Part shown: in pieces, positions 50,841 through 58,656 of the stretch
How positions within the stretch are numbered: position 1 is the first letter of the stretch
How the letters are laid out: every line of letters starts with the position of its first letter
Program-made: the position numbers and the translations under genes
Notes under the pieces: model-generated
What the model saw: only the letters and a program-made list of their open reading frames with translations
Database searches by the model: none
Told to the model about the DNA's origin: nothing
Source: Micromonospora sp. NBC_01740
Lineage (GTDB): Bacteria; Actinomycetota; Actinomycetes; Mycobacteriales; Micromonosporaceae
Direction: 5' to 3'
Assembly (NCBI RefSeq): GCF_035920365.1
Contig: NZ_CP109150.1
Span: 1,798,001-1,862,000, forward strand
DNA length: 64,000 bases

Positions 50841-51832
50841 CCTCCGCCGGCGGCAGCGTCGACGAGGCCGCCTCCTCCGCCGCCGTAGCGGGTGCTCTCC
50901 AGGGTCCAGTCGACGGTGGCCCGGACGGCGTTCGCCACCCCGTCGAGGTGGTCGGTGACCGCCTGGTCCAGCGCCGGGCCGAACGACGGCACCCCGGCGC
51001 GCAGCTCGACGAAGCGCCGCATCGACGCCCGCCAGCGCTCGGCCGTCAGGCCGACCGCGGTCTCCACCGGCACCCGCTGCTCGGCCGCCGTCGCGAGCAC
51101 CAGGTTGTGCCCGCCGGAGGTGGCCTCGTCACGCTCCAGCGAGGCGAGGTCGTTGTACCAGGAGAGCAGGTCGTTGCCGGTGTCGGCGATCTCCCGCAGC
51201 AGCGGGTGGTGGTGGACCGGGTCGGGCAGCGGGCGGCCGGTGACGAACTCCACCAGCGGATACGACACGTACGCGGCGGAGGTGGCGCGCCGCAGCGCGA
51301 CGTACTCGGCGACGCCGGGGCGACGGCCGGCCGCCTTGTTCGCCGCCTCCCGCCACGTGCCGTCGAGATGGTCGGCGACGGCCTCGGTGAAGCGCAGCCG
51401 CCAGCGAGCCGGCATCCGACGGCGCGGCTCCCGCCACGCGTGCACCAGCAGCCGCCTCAGCGGCCCGGTCAGGCCGGCGTGCCGGAGCCGGGGACCGGCG
51501 TGCAGCAGGGTGAGCGCGCCGGCGCGCAGCGCCCGGATCTGGTCGGCGTCGAGCCGGCCCGGCCGGTCGCACGCGTCGTCGACCAGGAAGAACCAGGTGA
51601 ACAGGGCCGTCAGCGCCCGCAGGTCGGCCTCGGTGGCGCCGGGGTAGAGCCGGCCGGCGTACCGGGCGACGCCGGCGTGCGCCAGCCGTTGCGGCGCCGC
51701 GTCGTCAGTCGCCAGGCCGAGGCCCGGCAGCAGGTCGCCGACCAGCCACTTCTGCACCCGGTCGGCGTGCGGCGAGAGCCGGGGCGGGATGGGGCACTCC
51801 GACCGTAGCGACCAGAGGACCTCGCCGGTCAT
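50828..51832 (-). CDS. Class I terpene synthase
   Basis: A 334-residue terpene cyclase fold. The Asp-rich motif is VDDACD (85-89); the NSE-type triad is NDLLSWYND, Asn220, Ser224 and Asp228 where Glu is usual; the RY pair is in WTLESTRYG near the C-terminus. These support an active Mg-dependent cyclase for a farnesyl- or geranyl-type diphosphate. Start ATG 51832 with GGGGAGG eight bases upstream (GTG 51835 possible). It sits between MqnP and UbiX-like genes, running opposite to them. The product is unknown. Confidence 0.85.
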   Translation of the reverse strand: MTGEVLWSLRSECPIPPRLSPHADRVQKWLVGDLLPGLGLATDDAAPQRLAHAGVARYAGRLYPGATEADLRALTALFTWFFLVDDACDRPGRLDADQIRALRAGALTLLHAGPRLRHAGLTGPLRRLLVHAWREPRRRMPARWRLRFTEAVADHLDGTWREAANKAAGRRPGVAEYVALRRATSAAYVSYPLVEFVTGRPLPDPVHHHPLLREIADTGNDLLSWYNDLASLERDEATSGGHNLVLATAAEQRVPVETAVGLTAERWRASMRRFVELRAGVPSFGPALDQAVTDHLDGVANAVRATVDWTLESTRYGGGGGGLVDAAAGGGAPS

Positions 51833-52027
51833 CACCGATTCCTCCCCGGTGCGATCCCGCTTCGCGTGGGAATCGCCACCGGCAGCATGTCAGGCGGGCG
51901 GGATGGTCGCGCTCCCGACCCGACATCGCGCCCGTCGGCGCACAACCGACACCTGAGCGGGACATCACGGACGCTCCGGACGGGGGTGCCCGGCATCGGG
52001 AGGGGACGACCAGGCAGGCTGGAGGGC

Positions 52028-52657
52028 ATGCGCGAACCATGGGTGGTCGGAGTCTCCGGGGCGTCCGGCACGCCGTACGCGGCGGCCGTCGTGCGGGCGC
52101 TGCTCGACGCCGGCGAGCCGGTGGACCTGATCGTCTCCCGGGCCGCCCGGCTGACCGTCCTCGACGAGACCGGACGCCCGTTCCGGGACGCACACTGGGC
52201 CGACGACCTCGCCGCCTGGCTGGGCCGCGACCTCGCGGGAGCCGACGTGCGGCACTGGCCCGCCGGCGACCTGGCCGCCGGCCCGAGCAGCGGCTCCTAC
52301 CGGGTACGCGGGATGGCGGTGGTCCCGGCGAGCACGGCGGCCTGCGCCGGCATCGCGATCGGGCTCTCCAAGGACCTGTTGCAGCGGGCCGCCGAGGTCA
52401 ACCTCAAGGAGCGCCGGCCGGTGGTGGTGGTGCCCCGGGAGACGCCGGTGACCCGCAGCCACCTGGAGCATCTGATCGCGCTGCACGACGCCGGAGCGGT
52501 GGTGCTGCCGGCCAGTCCCGGCTTCTACGGCGCCGGGGCGGCGGCCTCCGCCCCGCAGCTCGTCGACTTCGTGGCCGGCAAGGTGCTGGACGCCCTCGGC
52601 GTACCGCACACGCTGTTCCGTCGCTGGTCGGGTGAGCTGGGCGCGGTGCGGGAGTGA
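52028..52657 (+). CDS. UbiX-family flavin prenyltransferase
   Basis: A 209-residue enzyme that makes prenylated FMN, the cofactor of UbiD-type decarboxylases. GVSGASGTPYAAAVVRAL is the FMN-binding start; VVPASTAACAGIAIGLSKDLLQRAA and PRETP are the family motifs. In Streptomyces the matching gene is called mqnM. A ribosome site GGAGGG abuts the ATG, too close to be ideal; the spacing from CAGGCT suggests a near-leaderless message. Confidence 0.92.
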   Translation: MREPWVVGVSGASGTPYAAAVVRALLDAGEPVDLIVSRAARLTVLDETGRPFRDAHWADDLAAWLGRDLAGADVRHWPAGDLAAGPSSGSYRVRGMAVVPASTAACAGIAIGLSKDLLQRAAEVNLKERRPVVVVPRETPVTRSHLEHLIALHDAGAVVLPASPGFYGAGAAASAPQLVDFVAGKVLDALGVPHTLFRRWSGELGAVRE

Positions 52658-52723
52658 CCCGGGCCCGGCTCACCGCGACGCGGACCGGAGCTCTCGTCCG
52701 GCCCGCGTGATGATCCGCACCAT

Positions 52724-52990
52724 TCAGTACATGCCGGCGTTGGCCGGGCCCGGCCCGGTCGAGGTGGCCGGCCCCGCGTTACGCGGCTTGCCGACGTCTT
52801 CCGCCTCGTCCAACATGCCCTCCCCCTCAAGCAGGGCCCGCACCTCGGATTCCCGAAACCGGCGATGCCCGCCTGGAGTCCGGATGCTGCCTATCCGGCC
52901 CGCCGCTGCCCATCGCGTCACAGTCTTCGGGTCAACCCGAAACAGCGCGGCAACTTCACCCGGTGTCAGCAGGCGATCTCCAGTGTCCAC
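52724..52990 (-). CDS. BldC-family MerR-type DNA-binding protein
   Basis: An 88-residue protein with the BldC core: LLTPGEVAALFRVDPKTVTRWAAAGRIGS then RTPGGHRRFRESEVRALL, which includes the RxxGGHRR wing. BldC binds DNA head to tail and controls development in streptomycetes. The start GTG 52990 has GAGGAGG eight bases upstream, so the longer frame from 53080 is rejected. A Gly/Pro-rich tail follows. Because the real bldC may lie elsewhere, it could be a paralogue. It is divergent from the Lrp gene. Confidence 0.88.
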   Translation of the reverse strand: MDTGDRLLTPGEVAALFRVDPKTVTRWAAAGRIGSIRTPGGHRRFRESEVRALLEGEGMLDEAEDVGKPRNAGPATSTGPGPANAGMY

Positions 52991-53258
52991 AGCCCCCTCC
53001 TCGCGTCGACGAAGCCCCCGGCTGAACACACTGCCCCCGGCCGGTGCGAGCCCAGAGCCGTCATGAGGGACGTATGGCAATTACAGCACCAGCGACCTGG
53101 CCTGTCCGCCAAACGCGAAAAACGCACTGAGTGGGAAGTTAGGAAATATTACCTGCGTGCGGCTCCCTTGACTGTCAGTTTGCAAGCGACTACACCCTGT
53201 CATGTCCAACGCGCGCCGGATGCCCGACGTTACGCCCGGACCGCTAGGGTCACAGTCC
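52991..53258. promoter_or_regulatory. Divergent promoter region of BldC-like and Lrp genes
   Basis: A 268-base gap, with AT-rich DNA at 53120-53200 unlike the rest. On the plus strand TTGACT (53169-53174) and TAGGGT (53245-53250) are candidate elements for lrp. Minus-strand elements for the BldC-like gene are not clear. No RNA gene seen. Confidence 0.45.
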
Positions 53259-53717
53259 GTGGACGCCATCGACCTGAGCCTCGTGGAGCTGCTACGCGGC
53301 AACGCCCGCCTGTCCTACGCCGAGCTGGCCCGGCAGGTCGGCCTCTCCGCGCCCGCCGTGCACGAGCGGGTCGGCAAGCTGGAGTCCAGCGGCGTGATCC
53401 GGGCCTACCGGGCGGAGGTGGAGCCCGAGGCGATCGGCTTCGCCGTCACCGCACTCATCGGGATCGTCGAGGACTCCGGCGGCGACACCGACGACGTGCT
53501 GGAGGCCTTCCGGCAGATGCCCGAGATCGAGTCCTGCTACTTCATGGCCGGCGTCGAGTCGTTCCTGCTCAAGGCCAGGGTCGGCACCATCGCCGAGCTG
53601 GAGCGGCTCATCGTGCGGCTGAACCGGACCCCGGGCGTCGCCTCCACCCGGACCGGCATCGCCCTCTCCACGAAGTGGGAGAACCGGCCACAGGCCCCGG
53701 TGCCTCCCGCCACCTGA
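53259..53717 (+). CDS. Lrp/AsnC-family regulator
   Basis: A 152-residue feast/famine regulator: HTH in LSYAELARQVGLSAPAVHERVGKLESSGVIRAYRAEV and a C-terminal RAM domain. Starts at GTG 53259, nine bases after TAGGGT (53245-53250), a -10, so only a two-base leader. An upstream TTGACT (53169-53174) might start a longer message. The gene sits among mqn genes (an order I recall from Streptomyces) and may tie their expression to amino acid supply. Confidence 0.88.
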   Translation: MDAIDLSLVELLRGNARLSYAELARQVGLSAPAVHERVGKLESSGVIRAYRAEVEPEAIGFAVTALIGIVEDSGGDTDDVLEAFRQMPEIESCYFMAGVESFLLKARVGTIAELERLIVRLNRTPGVASTRTGIALSTKWENRPQAPVPPAT

Positions 53718-53845
53718 CCCCGCCACCCGCCCCCCGCCCCCGCCGCCCCGACGGCCGCGTCCGGTCACCCCCGGCCGTCGGCCTCCGGACGGCCGCGTCC
53801 GGCCGGCTCTGGCGCCCGGTCGCCGGGCGGCGATAGCGTGCGCCG

Positions 53846-54673
53846 ATGACGAAGCCAGCCCCTGGGACGGCGGTGGTCACCGGCGCGACCGGCGGCCTCG
53901 GCCGCGCCATCGCCGCCGCGCTGCACGCCGACGGCTGGCCGGTGCTCCTCACCGACCACGACGACCAGGCGGTGGCCCGTGCCGCCGCCCCGCTGGGCGG
54001 CTGGTCGCGCCGGCTGGACGTACGCGACTCCGACGCCTGCGCCGCCGTCGCCGCCGAGGCCGCCGGCCGGGGCGGGCTCGGCCTCTGGGTGAACAACGCG
54101 GGGATCCTCGTCACCGGCCCCTCGTGGGAGCACGACGCGGCGACCCGTCGCCGGGTGGTCGAGGTCAACGCCCTCGGCGCGATGAACGGCACCCTTGCCG
54201 CCCTGGCCGTCATGCGGGGACAGGGGCACGGGCACGTGGTCAACGTCGTGTCGCTGGCCGGCCTGGTGGCCGCGCCCGGCGAGACCGTCTATGCGGCCAG
54301 CAAGCACGCCCTCGTCGCGTTCAGCATCGGCACCCTCGCCGACCTGCGGCTGGCCGGGCACCGGGGCGTACACGTGTCGTGCCTGTGCCCGGACGGGATC
54401 TGGACGCCGATGCTGCACGACCGGCTCGACGACCCGGGCGCTGCGGCCTCCTTCACCGGGACGCTGCTGACCCCCGAGCGGGTGGCCCGGCGGGCCGCGC
54501 GGCTGGCCCGGCGGCCCCGCCCGGTGGTCAGCGTCCCCCGCTGGCGCGGCGCGCAGGTCCGGCTCCTCGACGCGCTGCCCGGCGTCGCCGTGCGCCTCGC
54601 CCCGCTGATCCTCGCGGCCGGCAGGGCCGGGCAGCGCCGCCAGCGCCGGCGGATCGGGGCCGGTCCGCAGTGA
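53846..54673 (+). CDS. Short-chain dehydrogenase/reductase
   Basis: A 275-residue classical SDR: TGATGGLGRAI for the cofactor, NNAGILV, the catalytic Ser in VNVVSLAGLVAAPGE and YAASKHALVA. A C-terminal basic extension (RAGQRRQRRRIG) is unusual. TAGCGT (53834-53839) puts transcription start at the ATG, so it is likely leaderless. The substrate is unknown; it may reduce a ketone of a lipid or polyketide. Confidence 0.87.
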   Translation: MTKPAPGTAVVTGATGGLGRAIAAALHADGWPVLLTDHDDQAVARAAAPLGGWSRRLDVRDSDACAAVAAEAAGRGGLGLWVNNAGILVTGPSWEHDAATRRRVVEVNALGAMNGTLAALAVMRGQGHGHVVNVVSLAGLVAAPGETVYAASKHALVAFSIGTLADLRLAGHRGVHVSCLCPDGIWTPMLHDRLDDPGAAASFTGTLLTPERVARRAARLARRPRPVVSVPRWRGAQVRLLDALPGVAVRLAPLILAAGRAGQRRQRRRIGAGPQ

Positions 54674-54695
54674 GCGGGCTTGCTAAGTTTCGAAC

Positions 54696-55787
54696 GTGAC
54701 TCACATCGACCGGTGCGACGAGGCCAGCCGGCGCTGGGTGACCGAGGCGATCGCCGCCGTGGAGGCGGACGCCAACCGCTCCGCCGACACCCACCTGCTG
54801 CCGTTCCCGCTGCCCCGGTCGTGGGGGATCGACCTCTACCTCAAGGACGAGTCGGTGCACCCGACCGGCTCGCTGAAGCACCGGCTGGCCCGTTCGCTCT
54901 TCCTCTACGGGCTGTGCAACGGCTGGATCGGCCCGGAGACCACGATCGTGGAGGCGTCGTCCGGCTCGACGGCGGTCTCCGAGGCGTACTTCGCGCGGAT
55001 GCTGGGGCTGCCGTTCATCGCGGTGATGCCCGCCTCCACCTCGCCGGAGAAGATCGTCCAGATCGAGTTCCAGGGTGGCCGCTGCCACCTCGTCGACGAC
55101 CCGGCCAAGGTGGTCGTGGAGGCCCGCTGGCTGGCGGAGGACTCCGGCGGGCACTTCATGGACCAGTTCACCTACGCCGAGCGCGCCACCGACTGGCGGG
55201 GCAACAACAACATCGCCGAGTCGATCTACGCGCAGCTCGCCCTGGAACGGCACCCGGTGCCGGCGTGGGTCGTGGTGGGCGCCGGCACGGGCGGCACCAG
55301 CGCCACCATCGGCCGGTACGCCCGCTACCAGCGGCTGCCCACCAAGTTGTGCGTGGTCGACCCGGAGAACTCCGCGTTCTATCCCGCCTGGCAGGCCGCC
55401 GACTGGTCGGTGCGCACCGGGCGGGGCTCCCGCATCGAGGGCATCGGCCGGCCGACCGTCGAGGCGTCGTTCGTGCCGTCGGTGGTGGACCGGATGGTCC
55501 AGGTCCCCGACGCCGCCTCGCTGGCCGCCATGCGCGCCGGCTCGGCCGTGCTCGGCCGCCGGGTGGGCGGCTCGACCGGCACCAACCTGTGGGGCGCCTT
55601 CGGGCTGATCGCGGAGCTGCTCGCCGAGGGCCGCACCGGCTCGGTGGTCACCCTGATCTGCGACGCCGGCGACCGCTACGCCGACACCTACTACTCCGAC
55701 GACTGGCTGGCCGCCCAGGGACTGGACCTCACCCCGCACCTGGCGACCGTCGAGCGCTTCCTCAGCACGGGCACCTGGCCGGCCTGA
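54696..55787 (+). CDS. PLP-dependent cysteine desulfhydrase/synthase (Cds1-like)
   Basis: A 363-residue fold-type II PLP enzyme. Lys61 in [11 protein letters not shown] binds [16 protein letters not shown] is the phosphate-binding side, [16 protein letters not shown] the Gly loop, and [18 protein letters not shown] ends it. It resembles mycobacterial Cds1, which makes H2S from Cys, more than CysK. Start GTG 54696 is exactly seven bases past TAAGTT (54684-54689), so the message is leaderless. It could supply sulfide to Fe-S biogenesis; this is conjecture. Confidence 0.85.
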   Translation: MTHIDRCDEASRRWVTEAIAAVEADANRSADTHLLPFPLPRSWGIDLYLKDESVHPTGSLKHRLARSLFLYGLCNGWIGPETTIVEASSGSTAVSEAYFARMLGLPFIAVMPASTSPEKIVQIEFQGGRCHLVDDPAKVVVEARWLAEDSGGHFMDQFTYAERATDWRGNNNIAESIYAQLALERHPVPAWVVVGAGTGGTSATIGRYARYQRLPTKLCVVDPENSAFYPAWQAADWSVRTGRGSRIEGIGRPTVEASFVPSVVDRMVQVPDAASLAAMRAGSAVLGRRVGGSTGTNLWGAFGLIAELLAEGRTGSVVTLICDAGDRYADTYYSDDWLAAQGLDLTPHLATVERFLSTGTWPA

Positions 55788-55885
55788 GCCGCCTCGCTGA
55801 CCTGCGCCGCCTGCCTGGCTGAGCCGCGGGGCGGCCGAGCCAGCCTGGCCGGCCCGGGCCGTCGGGGGAGGCGCCCGCAACCCGG

Positions 55886-56515
55886 TCAGCGCGGGTCGAC
55901 GCGCTCGGCCAGCCCGGGGTAGCGCACCACGTAGCCGTCGCCGTCGAGGTCGATGTCGGCGGTGAAGGTGTCGCTGGTGAAGCGGACCCGGCCGGGGCCG
56001 AGCGGGGTGTAGACCTGCTCGGCGGGCACCACCAGCAGACTGGGCACCAGCACCCAGGCGACGTCGATCCGGTGCGGGGTGTCGGCCGCGGCGCGGGGCA
56101 GCCCGAGCCGGCGCACCGGTAGCGCGTTGAACAGCGCCGCCCCGCCGAGGTCGACGTCCACCGCCCCGGCCAGCCGGTCCGGGTCGTCGGTGCCGGGAAG
56201 CCCGACCGGCGGGTGGCCGGCCGCCCGCAGCGCCGCGTCCAGGTCACCCTGCTCGGCGGTGGTCACCCGCCACCCGTCGGTCGCCCGCTCCAGGCGTACG
56301 CTCCGCAGCCACCCGGTGCCCTCCGCCTCGACCTCGACGCGGAGGGTGGCCCACTCGGGGTCGGTGGCGAGCTGGTAGCGGCAGGTGTAGGGGATCGGGT
56401 CGACGGCCGTGAGCGTGCCCCGCGCCGTCAGTCCACGGCCGTCGTCGAACAGCGCGTGCTCCGCGCCGGCGGTGTCCGTCCGGGTCCAGAAGAGCGACTT
56501 CGGCATGGTCGGCAT
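55886..56515 (-). CDS. Putative glycolipid-binding protein (DUF1089 family)
   Basis: A 209-residue beta-barrel-like protein: LFWTRTDTAGAEHALFDD and YQLATDPEWATLRVEVEAEG are typical of the DUF1089/YkuD-unrelated glycolipid-binding family. No signal peptide. Two ATG starts are nine bases apart (56515 and 56506); the first lies eight bases after TAACGT, so probably leaderless. The function is not known beyond the structural suggestion. Confidence 0.75.
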   Translation of the reverse strand: MPTMPKSLFWTRTDTAGAEHALFDDGRGLTARGTLTAVDPIPYTCRYQLATDPEWATLRVEVEAEGTGWLRSVRLERATDGWRVTTAEQGDLDAALRAAGHPPVGLPGTDDPDRLAGAVDVDLGGAALFNALPVRRLGLPRAAADTPHRIDVAWVLVPSLLVVPAEQVYTPLGPGRVRFTSDTFTADIDLDGDGYVVRYPGLAERVDPR

Positions 56516-56615
56516 GAGCCGGACGTTACGCGACCCGGCCGGCACCGGCAGCGGATGCGCGAACGCCGCCGCGGAGCCTGGGCCCCGCGACGGCGTTCGT
56601 GGATGACGCTGTCGG

Positions 56616-58460
56616 TCAGTGGGTACGCGCCGGCGGACGCCCGCCGAAGCCCCGCCGGTCGTCGCGCGGCCGGTCGTCGCGCCCCCGGCCCTCGGGCCGG
56701 AAGCCGCCCCGGTCGCCGAAGCGCCGCTCGCCCTGCGGCCGGTCACCGTAGCCACGGCCGTCGGTCGGGCGGTCGGAGTAGCCACGGCCGTCGGTCGGCC
56801 GGTCGCCGTAGCGGCGTTCGCCCTGCGGGCGGTCACCATAGCCACGGCTGTCGGTGGGCCGGTCGGAGTAGCGGCGTTCGCCCTGCGGGCGGTCGCCGTA
56901 GCCACGGCTGTCGGCGGGCCGGTCGGAGTAGCGGCGCTCGCCCTGGGGGCGGTCGCCGTAGCCACGGCTGTCGGCGGGCCGGTCGCTGTAGCGGCGTTCG
57001 CCCTGCGGGCGGTCGCCGTAGCCACGGCCGTCGGTCGGCCGGTCGGAGTAGCGGCGCTCGCCCTGGGGCCGGTCGCCGTAGCGGCGCTCGCCCCGGGTGT
57101 CACGGTCGCCGTAGCGGCGCGGGCCGCCCGGCCGGTCGCCGTGCCGGCGCGGCTCCTCGGCCTCGATGCGCACCGGGACGCCGCTCGGCTCACGGGCGCC
57201 GGTCAGCTCGGCGAGCGCCGGGTCACCGACCCGCACCCGGGTCTCGGCCGGTGCCACGCCGGCCTTCTCCAGCATGGCGAGCGTGGTCCGCCGCTGCTTC
57301 GGCAGCACCAGCGTGGCCACCGCGCCGGACTCGCCGGCCCGGGCGGTACGCCCCGCACGGTGCAGGTAGTCCTTCGGGTCCTTCGGCGGGTCGACGTGCA
57401 GCACCAGCGAGACACCGTCGACGTGGATGCCCCGGGCCGCCACGTCCGTGGCGACCAGGACGTTCACCCGTCCCTCACGGAACTCGGCCAGCGTGCGGGT
57501 ACGCATCCGCTGGGTCTTGCCGCCGTGCAGCCCGCCCGCCCGTACGCCGACGGCGGCCAGCTGCTCGACCAGCCGGTCGACGCCGAGCTGGGTGCGGGCG
57601 AAGACCATCGTCCGACCGTCCCGGGCCGCGATGGACGCGGCGACCGGGAACTTGTCGTGCGGCGGGATCAGCAGCATGTGGTGGTCCATGGTGGACACCG
57701 AGGCGGTGGACGGGGCGGTGGAGTGCGTCACCGGGTCGGTCATGAACCGCTTGACCAGCGCGTCGACGTCGCCGTCCAGGGTGGCCGAGAAGAGCAGCCG
57801 CTGGGTGCCGGCCGGCGTCTTCGCCAGCAGTTCGGTGACCTCGGGCAGGAAGCCCATGTCGGCCATCTGGTCGGCCTCGTCGAGGACCGTGACCTCGATG
57901 TCGTCCAGGTGGCAGACGCCCCGGGCGATCAGGTCGCCCAACCGGCCCGGGGTGGCCACGATGATCTCCACCCCGCGCCGCAGCGCGTCGATCTGCCGGT
58001 CGTACGGCACGCCGCCGACGGCGGTCTTCAGGAACACGCCGACGGCCTTGCCGAGCGGCATCAGCGCGTCGTTGACCTGCATCGCGAGTTCCCGGGTCGG
58101 CACCAGGACCAGGGCCCGGGGGCGCAACGGCCGGGCCCGGTTGCGGTCGGCCACCAGGGCCAGCAGGGGCAGGCCGAAGGCCAGGGTCTTGCCGGAGCCG
58201 GTCTGGCCACGGCCGAGGACGTCGCGGCCGGCGAGCGCGTCGGGCATGGTGGCGCGCTGGATCTCGAACGGGGTGGTGATGCCCTGCCGGGCGAGCGCCT
58301 GGACCAGCGGCTGGGGCAGCCCCAGCGCGGCGAAGTCGGTGGCCTCGGGCGTCACCGGGGCGGCCGGGTCCTGGACGGTGCCGTCCCGCTCGACGGCGGT
58401 CTGCGCGTCGGCGGTGTCGAGGGCGGGCAGGAACGTGCTGGGTTCAGCAAAGGTCGTCAA
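56616..58460 (-). CDS. DEAD-box RNA helicase with repetitive RG-rich tail
   Basis: About 614 residues. The helicase core has GRGQTGSGKT (I), PTRELAMQV (Ia), VLDEADQMADMGF (II), LFSATLD (III), ATDVAARGI (V) and HRAGRTARAG (VI). The tail (about 420-614) has 20-residue repeats of RRYSDRP and RGYGDRPQGE type, a likely RNA-binding, phase-separating segment. Start TTG 58460 has AAAGG six bases upstream; the frame continues to an ATG at 58541. Such helicases unwind RNA in cold or stress and act with ribosome assembly. Confidence 0.92.
   Translation of the reverse strand: MTTFAEPSTFLPALDTADAQTAVERDGTVQDPAAPVTPEATDFAALGLPQPLVQALARQGITTPFEIQRATMPDALAGRDVLGRGQTGSGKTLAFGLPLLALVADRNRARPLRPRALVLVPTRELAMQVNDALMPLGKAVGVFLKTAVGGVPYDRQIDALRRGVEIIVATPGRLGDLIARGVCHLDDIEVTVLDEADQMADMGFLPEVTELLAKTPAGTQRLLFSATLDGDVDALVKRFMTDPVTHSTAPSTASVSTMDHHMLLIPPHDKFPVAASIAARDGRTMVFARTQLGVDRLVEQLAAVGVRAGGLHGGKTQRMRTRTLAEFREGRVNVLVATDVAARGIHVDGVSLVLHVDPPKDPKDYLHRAGRTARAGESGAVATLVLPKQRRTTLAMLEKAGVAPAETRVRVGDPALAELTGAREPSGVPVRIEAEEPRRHGDRPGGPRRYGDRDTRGERRYGDRPQGERRYSDRPTDGRGYGDRPQGERRYSDRPADSRGYGDRPQGERRYSDRPADSRGYGDRPQGERRYSDRPTDSRGYGDRPQGERRYGDRPTDGRGYSDRPTDGRGYGDRPQGERRFGDRGGFRPEGRGRDDRPRDDRRGFGGRPPARTH
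56700..57115. repeat. 60-base tandem repeats encoding the helicase tail
   Basis: Five to six copies of a 60-base unit, each giving about 20 residues rich in Arg, Asp, Gly and Tyr. The units differ by few bases and the period is exact in lines 56821, 56881, 56941 and 57001. Unequal crossing-over would change copy number. Confidence 0.85.
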
Positions 58461-58656
58461 GAAATGCCTTTCGAGCGGGGCGCATCTTCGCGATGGCCTG
58501 CCGCAGCTGAACGCCGCCGAATCGCCCGCAAGATCGCCCATGGGCGCGCAGGGCGCGCCGGGTCAGTGATCCCCACCAGTGTACGGCGACAGGGCGAACC
58601 CGCCACCCGACCACGGACGGGTAGTGGGCGGGCTCACCATCGACGTCGTACGCGGC

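Noticed and set aside
56700..57115. Regular 60-base repeats that could suggest a CRISPR array
   Set aside because: Copies are contiguous without unique spacers and lie in frame in a helicase gene.
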